Made by a program: the position numbers and the translations under genes. From the NCBI GenBank assembly GCA_009741485.1, contig CM019217.1, positions 35,770,317-35,834,316 on the forward strand: a stretch of DNA of 64,000 nt, given 5' to 3'. The stretch comes from Malurus cyaneus samueli. Taxonomy: Eukaryota > Chordata > Aves > Passeriformes > Maluridae. Shown piece after piece: positions 53,131 through 64,000 of the stretch (within the stretch, counting starts at the first letter, position 1; each line of letters begins with the position of its first letter). The notes beneath the pieces were generated by a model, which was given only the letters and a program-made list of their open reading frames with translations, was not told where the DNA came from and made no database searches.

Positions 53131-56100
53131 ATTTTTTTTCCCTCTGAAGTTAATTTTCCTTTTTGTGAGTTTGTCTTTGCTAGCACCATTTGCAAAATGT
53201 CTCTTGGTACTACAGTACAGTTGGTAATGCTGGCATGCAAGAGGAAGGAATCGGTAGCTAAAGCTGGGAAAAAGAAATTGCTGAGAGGGCTGGAAATGCG
53301 CTTTTAAAGGGAATTACATGGTGTTAAAGCATGTATCTACAACATGAATACATAGATACGGAAAAACTAGGATGGAGAAACATGACCACTTTCTGTTTAT
53401 AATGGGTATTACCACTTTCCTAGCCCAAATCTGAGGCCAAAGACGTGTGTGCCCTTTTGGATTTGACTTTTGTTTCATTCTGGATAAACAATTGCCAGTT
53501 TGGCTTTTGGGTCAGATTGTGATCCACATGGGACTGGTTTTGTACATGCAAAGGGAAGAAATATAACATGAAAATAATGTGTCAAAGTAGACAGTTCCAA
53601 AATTAATAGTTTAAAAAAATTCTTTGTTTCTTATGCTGTAAGTGGCACAGTGTTTCCAATGTAATTCAGCAGATTAGTCCTGTGTGCAGGGGTACCTGAG
53701 CCTGCCCTCTAATCGCTTTTGTGCTTGCCCCCCCAGTCAGGACAGAACAACTGCTGTCAGGACAGATTGAAACATTACTGACACTCCAAACCTTTTTGAG
53801 TTTTCATGAATTAAAGTTACCAGTACAGTTTATTATGTGTCACAAAACCCATGGAGTTTGCCCTTATTTTAGAGACCTGAGCCCATGGGAGACAATTTGC
53901 TTGTAGAACCAGAAGAACTTAAGAATAGGGCCCTCATATAACCTGACTCCTCCTTAGGATGTATGGAGGATGGTTCATATTCTTTATAGGCTTATTTTTG
54001 GCTTGCCCTTAATTTTGACTTGGTATATTATTTGTCTTACAGTTTTCTGGAAGCATTCATATATACTTCCGTATAAAATGAAAGTAATGTGTCAAGCTGT
54101 TGTTTTGAATTGCCTGTCCTCAAATATGATCACTCTTCAAAGGGGCCATATTCAAACATTCAAACTTTTTTCCCCTTTCCTTTTGTTTGAAAATCATCAC
54201 CACTGTGTTGCTTCCTCGTTCCAGTGTGACTAAATTTCTCTGCAAGACTTTCCTGGGTATATTTAAAGAAGCAAGGTGCTGGCCAGCCATGTTGTTAATG
54301 TTTTTACGTGAGAGTTTTAGCTGCTCACACATTTTAATACCACCAATTTCCCCCTGCTGCCATCAGTAAAAATAGTGATTGTCCTAAAGTGTACATGGTA
54401 GCACAGGCACAGCCTTAAATTATGCAGTCTCAGAAATATTCCCATGAGTGTGTCTTGTGAATGTAGATTTGCTGGGTTTTTTTTTCTTAGTTGCATCTTA
54501 CACTTTAAAGCTGACTGAAAGACGAAGAAGTCATTGAGGAGAAATGTTTTATATCTAGACACTGATGCTCATGTCCGTTAACTTGGGTAGTAGAAGTCTG
54601 TTGTTTTAGTGCTACAGAACTGTTATTAGGTAGTTGACTTCACAGATTTGTATAGATCACAGTTAAAATGTGTAGAAAATTATTTTATTCCATTCTGTCG
54701 AGAGTATAAAAATATGAATTAACAGCAATATGAACGTATTTTACTGAGTCCTAAAGTCTGGTAAAGCCTTATATAACTTGGGTTACCCTTATGGATCACA
54801 AGCTTGCTTCTATATGTATAGTTGCTAGTTAAGAGAACTTTTATGTTTTCTCAGAGGTGAGGTAGTTATCAAGAAAAAGAAAAATTTGAAAGGTAAAGAT
54901 CCTGACGATATTTTGAGCCTGACCATGCTTATTGATAAGGGAGGGTTGAAAGAAAAGATGATGACATAGAATACTGTGTTGTACTCATGAACCAGTCCAA
55001 GTTACCTTTTCAAAGGAAGACTAAACAGTGATAATTCTGGCATTTTTGTTTCATCTTTTGAACCCAGGCTAAGAGGGGTTCCAGTCTATGTGCATATTGT
55101 GTTTGGACCCTACTGGATTACACACTGGAGTAGTTAAAATGTTAACCTGGTTTCAAACAGTGTGAGCTGAGCTGTGCTGGGTTGAAAGAGGCTGGATGGA
55201 GGTGGCTGAGCTCCTGGTTGAATGGTTCTCCCCTGGAGCAGGAGGAAGATGATGTGCAGTGCTCAGCCTCTTCGTGTCTGTTCTCTACATCTGTCGAAAA
55301 GGCTGGGCACGAAGGATGCAGCTCACCAGACTGGATTATTATTCCAAAGGGGGAAAACATCTCTGGTGAATTCCCAGTCAGGTGGTGTTTTCATTGTATG
55401 TTTAGGAAGTTCTCAGATGACAACTGAGATGAAAAAGGCATACTCATTTAGTGTGTAGAACATTTAGACTCCAAAGTCTCCTTTGTTTTGTGAAATTAAG
55501 GACAGTTTACTTGAAAAAAGAGAATGTTTCGTCCATCACCTTTCTCTGATTTCAGTTTGGCAATACTGTTGGATCAACTTAGAAAAGTAGGGTTGGGGAA
55601 GTAAGATTTTTTTTTTAAAGCTGTTTTAGAAAGAGAATCAATTGCCCATAGTGAACTGTGAATCATGAGCTGCATCTTTGCCTGTTTCTTTGGTCCATGC
55701 ATCATTGTTCAGAAGGTACTGAAATGAATGCATTGTCCTCCAGAAAAAAAATCTTGAATTTTGGTTCTGAGAGATGTTCTTTTTCTTACTGTCAGCTCAT
55801 CATTAACAATTTGTGTATGTCTGAGATGGCTTTGATTTGTCCATCAGGGTGGTTAGATTATTTTGTGGATCTTCCAGCTTAACTTTGTTAGGCTACTCTG
55901 ACTGTCAGTTTGATTGAAATCCTTACTATTTTCTCCATTTTGTAAGTGTCATTTTCAGCAGCTTTCTCATTTCCATGTGCACATCTTATTTTGAAGTGGT
56001 GTACAAAACATTTGTCTGACGGGAGAGTTTTTTAGTGTTTAGCATAATTGAAATGTTTAATGTAATACTTCTCTTTTTTGCCTTGAAAACACGATACCTA

Positions 56101-57921
56101 GTGATCCTGTTTAGCTGTTGTCATTATTTCTTGTTTTAGACTTTCACTCGAAAGACTTTGCCTAGAGGGGCTTTGTGAAGAGAATTTCCAGAGGTAGAGC
56201 TCCTTACTGCTATTGCACAAGGAGTGGATGGGTTTAGGATGGAGATGAAAGCTTGCCCAGTTGGTGTGGGGTTAGCAAAAGCAGTGGGCAGGAGGAAAAG
56301 TCATACTGCTCTGGTACTGATGCCAGGCAGTTATGCTGAATGGCTTTACAGTCTTACTTCACCAGATTTGAGCACCAGATAATTGAGTCTGCTGACATCC
56401 ATGTGAATCGTAATGATGCAGCTCAGTCCCCACGATTTTAGTGAAACCAAAAGGTTTACTCCTGAGGTGAAAAGTCGAGGTGTTTGGCTAGATGATGTGG
56501 TAAAGCAGAAGTCTGAACGTGAGACTCTGTGCCAACTGAAATTGCTATTGCACAGACTTGTAAGTGGTGGAGTGTCAGTGTAGGATACTGTGTCCCTCCT
56601 AAGCAATACAGACATTTTAGTTAAGCTGTCTGGCGTGAAGGTGGGCTTGTTCGTGCCTGTGAGGTCTCTGTCACGGCAGCAAGTGTGCTTGGAGTAATAA
56701 GTCTTCACAAGCTGACCTAGTCTGAACAGTGATGGTAGAGTGACCTTGCAATTGTGCATCTGCTCTAACTTTGAAACAGGGGTCATTTTGTATGCCGTTT
56801 TCTTTGTAAATCAGGTTGCCCGTGCCTTCTGCAGAGTCTACATTTTTCTGTTTCAAAATACTTTGTGCAAACATCATTTTTTTTTGCCTTAGATTGCAGA
56901 AACACATGAGATACAGGATTATATTTGATTTGAAAAGAAACAAAGCTAGTCTTTGTAATTCCCCAGCCTATTCTTTTTAGAGTACTATGTCACTAAGAAA
57001 ATGTTTTACTTATTCATGTAGCATGCAAGTAAACATGTAAACATTTACGAGGAAACTAATTATTTTACAGGTACCTGTTCCACTGTTTTGCTATTCTGTT
57101 TCTTCCTCCAAATTGTTACTGTGCATTACATCTGGGTTGCGATATGTCAGATGTGCGAAAACCACTAAAATTGCAAATAAGATAGGTGGAATTTTTTTAT
57201 CATAGTGATTATACTTTCTATAGTGTTTTACCACAGGATAACTTTCTCCCAATGGCAGGGCACCGAACAGCTTGCATCTGTGGGAAAGTGGTAGCAAAAT
57301 TGATGGAACAGTCTGTTCCTGCCGATGTTCATTTCAATGCCCCAGAATACGGCTTTCAGTGTCTCTGCTGCCAAAGCATACCCTGGATTGATGGGACAAA
57401 AGGAACAACCAGGATCTTCCATGTGTTAAAGGGAGGAAATGAAATCTTAAATCTCATTTAGGTTTTGAATTAAGTGGATTGGCAAAGCCCGTGTAGTTCA
57501 AATGTGGAAAAGTCTCTTACTCCTCCCTGTCACGCAGCTCTCTGAAAGGGGGTTGGAAGTATTTAGTGGAGGGGACAGAAGCAGACGGAGAGAGAGTTTC
57601 CTTGCAATGGCCAAAACTGAGTTGAAAATGAAGGAAAAAGGAAGACATGAAAGTCTAATGAAAAAACATGTTGAATTTAAAATGTATCTCAAGAAATATT
57701 TAAGAGAAAAAAAAATGCTGTGTCGTCTGCAAGGGGAAAATATCTTTGGTATTACTTCAGTTTCTCCATGTGATCTGCTGAAGTGCTGAACTCTCTGGGG
57801 CAGCCCTAATTTATCATCTCATTCTTTTGCTAAGGCTCCCAAAATTTCCACTGAGGTACCAGGAATCATACTGCTCATACGTGGTTTTTCCTTCTGCTTT
57901 CCATTTTTTTCCGCTGCAGTG

Positions 57922-58026
57922 GGACCTCCCTCTGCTGCCATTCAAGCCAGAGAAAAGCCTCCCATTGGTGTGGACAATTTAGGATCTGACACTTTTTATA
58001 AAAAAGGTTCTTTTAAAAGTGTGTAA
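57922..58026 (+). CDS. Candidate alternative terminal exon, unknown protein
   Basis: A very strong acceptor (long pyrimidine tract ending CCGCTGCAG at 57919) is followed by a 34-codon open frame, from the third base after the acceptor to a TAA at 58024-58026. The peptide begins GPPSAAIQAREKPPIGVDNL and is not recognised. No good donor follows, so it would be a terminal exon. The frame is short enough to be chance. Its split-codon start (two bases before the first full codon) does not match the phase 0 end of the candidate exon at 42983, which weakens the case. Confidence 0.12.
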   Translation, partial: GPPSAAIQAREKPPIGVDNLGSDTFYKKGSFKSV

Positions 58027-59952
58027 GCAAGGAAATTGCAACATTATTTATAAACATCACCTCCTACTCACCTTAATGTGAAGATACCAAGAGCTAGTAG
58101 AGTTAGGAATGTGTATAGAGCAGGGCTTCGGGACATTTATATGTGCTCAGTGAGCACAAAATAGGTATGGGTACAATGTGTATATAAAAAGCCACAGCTT
58201 TATTAATTTCTTTAGTTTGTATAAGTGTGTAAAAATGCTTCTTCGCTTCATGATTGAAGCTCAGTCTCTCAGTCCCACTGAGGTCACAAGTAAATGGGTG
58301 GGTGTCTTTTGCAGCAGAGTGGAGTGATTATTTTCTTTTCTGGGTATATCAGAATGCTTGGGGCTTTTCTTACTGGCCATGAGCTGTTGCTCCATTCATG
58401 AGTCCCGTAACAAGATGACTGAAGCACAAAGCTTTGCAGTTTGTTGCTGGCCTTTGACCTGTCTGACTTAACTGAAGACATCAGCACAGTTTTGATTTCA
58501 GTCATGTACGTGGGGCATTCAGTCATACCAAGGGCTCTTCCTGAGAAAGACTGTTCAGACATATGCACTTGGATTTACTCATGTGATACGTCATTTGTAT
58601 AACTTGTTTTTACATAAGCACACTCAAAACTGGAACATAAAAGTTCCTTTTAATTTTTTTCTGATTGTCGAACTATATGGCATTATTTAAAAAAAATACT
58701 TTAAGAAATTAATAAAATAATCTAAATTTGTTTTTTGTAGCTAGAGAATAAAGTTAATGTGTCCCACAAACCATGTGATGTTTGAAAATACCAGTATACA
58801 TTAAATTCCAGCCTTCCCCCCAGTATTTTTCCAGAGAGAAGCCAGATACACCGTCTTTGATTTCTTTTGCTTATCAGTGAATTAATAAGACATTTCTATG
58901 GTAGCGCTGGTCTTGGACGTACCTTACACTGTGTCTTGCTAATAGAGCAGGTTTGTTCCATCGGGGGTTAAGAATATTTAATCCTTTAACGCTGACATGT
59001 ACAACACAAAGCCATGTCAGCTACAGCTGTTTCCAAACATCAGTAACAAAATTATAGATGGTTTTGAAGCTTCTGTGTTGGAAATGAATACATTCGAGGA
59101 TTCAACTTGCTGACAGTGTTTGTGTAATTTAATCTTGCCATCTGGAAGAAAGTAAACATTTTTAGGAAATTGAAGTTAAGGTAGCAAGCTCCTTGTGGCT
59201 TCTGGCTGTTGCAAATAAGTTGTACCAAGTTGATGAAAATCTTCAGTAGGGAGGGGATCATTGTAATATTTAAAAGATTGTTATGCAAGTGTGTTGATGC
59301 ATAAAATTGTTTCAGAATATCTGCTTTATTAACTTCTCTGCTTATTCAATAGTTAGATGCCTTTCTTCTGCTCAGACAAAGCCAGCATGTTTTTCACTGA
59401 AATGTGATAAAACATGAGAAGCATATGCATGCAGAATGCAAAGGTGTAACTGAAGCACTTATGTGATTGCTTTTCTTCTCATGTTTTTCTGTTGGGGTTT
59501 TTTTCCCCCCTATTCTTCCTTGTTTTGGTAGCTTTTTTCATTCTATATTATGTTTTGCTTTTTAAATATCTACAATTTTTTTTCTTTGTGTGCTTTATTA
59601 TTCGTTTTTAATTATTAGAATATATTTTCAAGGTTTTTGCTTGGTTTTCTAAAGAAACAGTTTACACAGTCATGCCATGTATGTATCAGTCCCACTGTGG
59701 TAGTTTTAAATCTGTTAGCCAATTTCAAATAAACTGAGACTCAGAAGAAGATTCCAAAGACATTGGGTTTCCATAATGTGCAAGTCCACGTGGCTTGGTA
59801 GAGAAGAGAAATAGCGCCCTACAGGATGAGCTATTTGGAGAGAGAAGGAAAGAGTAGAGATATCTCTGCAAACAAGGGTTAATTATGTTGTTCATAAAAT
59901 TGCTTAATTGCTAGCCCATTCCTTTCACTATTCCCTTCTGTTTTCTCATCAG

Positions 59953-60126
59953 ACTGTTCAAACAGAAGTTTTACATGATGGGGGAAAGGCAAGATGGTTT
60001 TATACTTGTCATGGCCTAGAACATTTATATAAAGACATTTATGATGGAAAGCTAATTTTAGATGTGCATGATTTGAAGGGGTGGACAGTTCCAGCCATTT
60101 TACACATGGAACATGTGACAGTTTAG
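59953..60126 (+). CDS. Candidate terminal coding exon, unknown protein
   Basis: A strong 3' splice site (CCTTTCACTATTCCCTTCTG then TTTTCTCATCAG, ending at 59952) opens a 57-codon frame that closes at TAG 60124-60126. The peptide includes QTEVLHDGGKARWFYTCHGL and ends HMEHVTV; it is rich in H, D, G and L and shows no signal peptide or membrane segment. I do not recognise it. Support comes from the acceptor, phase agreement with the exon at 42885-42983, and the 3'UTR-like sequence with polyadenylation signals that follows. A stretch of 57 open codons is not rare by chance, so the transcript could equally be a long noncoding RNA ending here. Confidence 0.3.
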   Translation, partial: TVQTEVLHDGGKARWFYTCHGLEHLYKDIYDGKLILDVHDLKGWTVPAILHMEHVTV

Positions 60127-60186
60127 TTTGCCTTTAGGTTTTGAGCCTTTAAGATCAACTTTATCTTTTTGAAGGATATTTTCTGC

Positions 60187-60207
60187 ATTATTATTATTAT
60201 TATTATT
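60187..60207. repeat. (ATT)7 microsatellite
   Basis: Seven uninterrupted ATT units, within the presumed 3'UTR. Confidence 0.95.
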
Positions 60208-61070
60208 CAATGAAATCTATATATTAAGGAGATCTCTGAATTATGCAGTATTTGTTGAAAATTCTAGTATTTTGTGAGAATATCAACAAGCACCTGAGTT
60301 AATGGTATGGTTGTAGTGCCCTTGGTTCCCAAGGGGACAAGGGCAGGAAAAAATTAGCAGAAGTATGGACTCAGCAGAAATAGCTTGGTGATAGTAGCAA
60401 GAGAACAACAGTTTTTGGCATTCTGGATGGGGTCAGTAAAACCAGAAGAAAGCTGTAGTCTGCCTCTGTTTAACTTTGGTGTCTGGTGGTTTCACCTGGT
60501 TCTTTCACCTCTGTTTTTTCTGCTCTTTGAGATTATATTCACCCCTCCTTCTTGATGTCTGCATCCTCTTGCTTTGCTCTCTTCTGGTAAAGCATTGATT
60601 ATTTGCTTAGGCTTGTACAAGCATGCTAGTGTTCTGCTAAAGTTAAAAATACTGCTGCCATATGGTAGCTGGTCATATAATGGGATTTTAAGCTGAAATA
60701 TCTAACTTCATATTCAGTGGAAGCTGCCTGTCAGCATTTTTATAGATCTGAATAGGCTTTTTAAAAAGATCTAGCTCTAAGCCTTGATAATTGAACTTAA
60801 GCTCGTAAGTTACTTATCTGCTCCTGAAATTTAAACCTTATCCATGTTGTAAAACTGCAGTGGAGAACTACATGAAAATGAAATAGGATGTTAATGGAGA
60901 ATTTCTCATTTTAGAATTGCTTCTTAGCAATTTTAAAAGAGCAAATCTTTTAGGAATGTTGATCTGCTTTTTATTGTCTTGTATATGAATGGCTTTATTA
61001 AGTGAGCTATTTGGTGTCCAAATCATGCCACATTCCAACTTCGTCAGTGTGATCTAGGCATTTTACTGAA

Positions 61071-61076
61071 AATAAA
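61071..61076 (+). terminator. Polyadenylation signal AATAAA (proximal)
   Basis: A canonical hexamer with a GT-rich downstream element starting about 20 nt later. It is the best proximal end for the rightward transcript. A further AATAAA at 61152-61157 (in GCAATAAAATT) could also be used. Confidence 0.4.
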
Positions 61077-61657
61077 TATACAGACTGGTGAGTTTGTAAA
61101 CATTTATGGTTGTGCCCTGTGTTAAATAAGGACTATGCTTTATTATCATGCAATAAAATTTAATTAGTTGCAAGTCAGGTTTTGCTTTAGTTGTAATTAG
61201 TTTAGCATATAATTATTTTGTCTAATAGCAATCTGAAGTCTGCAAGCATTTTGATCTTATTCCAAGAAAAGAAACCCTCTTAAAAGTATTCAATCAGTAG
61301 CTATAATAGGATCTTATTAGTCAACCATATTACAGACTGTGTAAATCTTTAAGTGAGTGAAGCAGTATTTTCACTGATGCTTGTTACATATTGCATTAAG
61401 AAGATACATAAAAATGTTTTATATTGGACTTGGGACTTATATATAATTTAACAGAAAAACAATGGTCTATGTTTTCTTGGTGAACATAATATTTTCTGGT
61501 TTGATTTTTATCTTCTTTTAATTTTTATTTTAAAATTAATTTTAAAAGTCTACCTTTTGTAACATGTAACTGGAAACTGTGTGTAAATAGTAATACTTCA
61601 GCTTTTAACAAGTGTATATATGGTATATCTTGTAATTTAAACACAAATATTACTTCT

Positions 61658-61663
61658 ATTAAA
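61658..61663 (+). terminator. Polyadenylation signal ATTAAA (distal)
   Basis: The common variant hexamer, followed 40-70 nt later by a T- and GT-rich stretch (ATCTTGTGTCTTCTGTC, TTTTGGGTGTGG). It would give a 3'UTR of about 1.55 kb. Confidence 0.35.
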
Positions 61664-61699
61664 GGGTATTATAATGATTAGTGAGTATTTTTTGAACAA

Positions 61700-64000
61700 T
61701 ATCTTGTGTCTTCTGTCTTTTGGGTGTGGCTGGCTGCCATTTCTAAAGAAATTGCCCTGCCAAGAAATCTTCTATCAGCTCTTCCTATAGATTTCCTTAT
61801 GAGAACAGCATTAAAGCAAGAAATAAATGCAGAGTCTGGCATGTTATTAGCTGCAGTGGAGTGATGGGGAGCAGAGCTTCTGTTCTCACTTCCAGTCTAA
61901 CCAGCTTTTTTTTTGCTAGCAGTGGTTTATAATCCTGCTTGCTAGTAATGTTGTTCTAAATTAAATTTCACCTATATTAATAATTTTAAGGTCCTTATAT
62001 GTTTTCTCCATAAAAGGGCTCATCTTGTTCTCTGCTCATCGTTTCATCAGCCTATAGGTCAGGAAATTATGACTAATCAGAGCATGGAAAAGGCCACTTT
62101 TAAACGAATTGAACAGTCAACAGCCTTTTACTTGATGGATATTTGTCTTTTTGAAACTCTGTGATCTGATTGAGAAGGATAAATGACTTCACAACCAGAC
62201 GAGAGATACTCAAACATTTACATTTAAAAAGGAATATGTACCTTAGCCTAGGAAGAAATAGCCTCATCTTTAAGGAATAGGATTTTCAGTTCCTTCTCTG
62301 CTTTTGCAATTCCCTGCCTTACAAAACTCAAAAAGTGTAGCTATTTCTGTTAAATTTAACAGGCCTATCACGGGAGTTAGCTTGTCACTTTCCCTTCTAG
62401 GATTTCTATTTTACAACAATGGTTAGGATACAGTTCTTAATTCTGCTTCAGTTTTCTTTTCAGAGCAATCATACTGATATTATCTGACATATTTTTGAAG
62501 TATCTTGTAAGAACATGTATTTGTTGTAGTATTTATTACATGCATAATTGTGTGTGTATAAATACTGAAGTATGCAGGTATTGTATGTAATTATAGAGCT
62601 CAGTATTCTTAAGTGTGAATATGTGCATCATGCAGAATTAAAAGTTTAAAACATAGAACACAGTTGTGTAGCAACTTGAAAATATTTTATTTGCACATGC
62701 CCACATATTAAATAGCATTAAACTGGCTGAGGGCTTATGAAAGGCTATTGTAAGCTCTAGTAGCAGTAAGTTCATCTCTAAACTAACAGTATGGAAAACA
62801 CAACTTTTTATGGTAGTGTGCCTTTTTTTTTTTTCCTTCCCAAATAAAACTAATCTAAAATTATTTGAATTATCAAAAGGGAAAATTACCTTCCTAATAA
62901 TGAAAAATGTTATGTATTTATTTTTTACTTCAGTCTAATTTAAATCTTGTCTTAAAATGGCACTCTTTAGGCATCAATGGGTTGGAGTTCATTGCAACCC
63001 AAGTGCACTTATAAAAACAAGTCAAATATATTCCCATTATCACTCAAGATGCCGTAGTTAGAAGATGGGTGTAGAAATGGCACAAAATATCCAGCTGCTC
63101 TACATCAAAAACCAGTCCAAGTGCAAATAAATACTTGGAAATGTTTTGTCTTTAAATTGAAAGGAGTCCTAAAATAAGAAGTTATTCTATTCAGTGTGAC
63201 AAATGAAGTATGAATTCCATTTTGCAATAAGTAATAGGGAGTGGGTTTTTTTCCTTTAACTGTTTTTGTTCCTTTAACTCAGACATGGGAATATTGTATT
63301 TAGTACTAAGCAGTTTCTGAAGGTGAAAGTTGCCAAATGTTGGAGCTTGTGCATTTTCTAGGCTGCAGCCACTGAGCCACTGACAAGGAAAGCAGAGAGA
63401 TGTGAAAATCTAGAATAATAGAAAGCATTCACATTTTATAAACCCGATTTTTAACTGTCTGCTTCTAATAAGAAAATGGCAAATATGAGGGGAAGTATTT
63501 CGTCTTTCAGCCAGTCAAGGCACTTCCTTTACGGTTTTTATTCACTGCAGATATGAAAAAAAAACCAAAACCAAACAAACGAAAACCCAAAAACAGCAAT
63601 AACAAAACCAAAAAAACCCCCATCCTGTATATACAAGAAATAATTGAATATCTGTCTACCTCAAAGGATCAGAATACAGCTACCTTTGCTTTCACTTGTA
63701 TTGTGGTAGCTGTGAGCAGCACCATAGGAAATAAAATGAATATTTAGCTGGGAATAGTGTTGTAGAGCTCAAGAGCAAAACAATGGGAAAAATGCTTGAT
63801 TTTTAAACAGGTTTTATAGAGCAAAGATTGAGTGATTTTATTTCCTCTTCTTCTGTCCTTTGAGGGTCCTGGCCTACTGCATAATAATTATTGAGCAAGA
63901 AGTATCAGGCTGATTTATGTTGGGTCCCTGTTGTATAAGAAAAGTAGACATTTGCTACTTGGGCGACTTGTTCTAGTGTATGGGTTGGGTTTGGGTCATT
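61700..64000. other. AT-rich noncoding region, right end
   Basis: No gene is supported. The stretch has a T13 run near 62823 and an A/C-rich low-complexity patch (about 63554-63620, AAAACCAAACAAACGAAAAC and similar) that produces a lysine-rich spurious frame. Nothing else distinct was seen. Confidence 0.65.

Larger units (their letters stand above)
52341..59952. other. Intron-like or intergenic region left of the terminal exon
   Basis: AT-rich with somewhat higher GC than the left half. It holds a (TA)n/(CA)n microsatellite and several open frames without recognised domains, the longest being 146 codons on - (56346-56786). Strong + strand 3' splice acceptors occur at 57537 (TCTTACTCCTCCCTGTCACGCAG) and 57919 (TTTCCATTTTTTTCCGCTGCAG); the frames after them are described under the findings. 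No convincing complete exon with both sites was identified. Confidence 0.5.
60127..61685 (+). other. Probable 3' untranslated region
   Basis: This follows the stop codon of the candidate terminal exon. It is AT-rich, contains an ATT repeat near its start, and includes several polyadenylation hexamers. The first strong set is AATAAA at 61071 with GT-rich sequence about 20-45 nt downstream (TGGTTGTGCCCTGTGTT), predicting an end near 61090. A distal set is ATTAAA at 61658 followed by TTGTGTCTTCTGTC and TTTTGGGTGTGG. The extent depends on which site is used. Confidence 0.35.

Noticed and set aside
57186..57461. 91-codon plus-strand frame with several cysteines as a zinc-binding exon
   Set aside because: The cysteine spacing does not match a known zinc motif. 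The frame opens with GTG, and an antisense frame is open over the same stretch.
63553..63747. Lysine/asparagine-rich 64-codon frame near the right end
   Set aside because: It is a direct translation of an A/C-rich low-complexity patch.
1..64000. CRISPR arrays, operons, prophage, tRNA or rRNA genes, known microRNA hairpins
   Set aside because: No regularly spaced repeats, no ribosome-binding-site-led gene clusters and no recognisable RNA gene. The CR1 elements and CpG islands mark vertebrate DNA.

Overview
The window looks like nuclear DNA from a bird. It is AT-rich and almost without genes. Its only clear interspersed repeats are 5'-truncated CR1 LINEs: 51860-52340 on +, 28242-28312 on -, and 49107-49157 on +. 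The first two end in the CR1 terminal 8-mer ATTCTATG (or its complement CATAGAAT). The longest still encodes a recognisable C-terminal piece of CR1 ORF2. I see no Alu, L1 or bacterial-type features and no tRNA or rRNA gene. Crocodilians and turtles also carry CR1, but the low repeat density and the style of CR1 tail fit a bird best.

Layout. Positions 1 to about 35.7 kb are AT-rich noncoding DNA with simple-sequence tracts, a few local tandem duplications, one CR1 fragment and possible older repeat remnants. From 35.7 to 40.35 kb composition changes sharply: two CpG islands (35745-36225 and 38600-40345) flank about 2.4 kb of non-island DNA that holds a TATA-like site. This is the most likely promoter region. 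The larger island carries several good splice donors on the + strand, so a gene transcribed rightwards is the simplest model. From 40.35 to 59.95 kb the sequence is intron-like. It contains a candidate 99-nt phase 0-0 exon at 42885-42983, two CR1 insertions and several strong acceptor sites. At 59953 a strong 3' splice acceptor opens a 57-codon frame that ends at a stop at 60126. It is followed by a 3'UTR-like stretch with polyadenylation signals at 61071 and 61658. The rest, to 64000, is again AT-rich noncoding DNA.

I could not assign any gene name. The gene model (island promoter, one or more internal exons, terminal exon near 60 kb) is inference from splice-site and composition signals, not from recognised protein families. 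Apart from the CR1 ORF2 tail, I did not recognise any of the long open frames on either strand. Those inside the CpG islands are explained by the scarcity of stop codons in GC-rich DNA. I found no undescribed gene system that I can support. The best leads are the rightward transcription unit, the two-island promoter region with possible conserved noncoding blocks, and the short tandem duplications.
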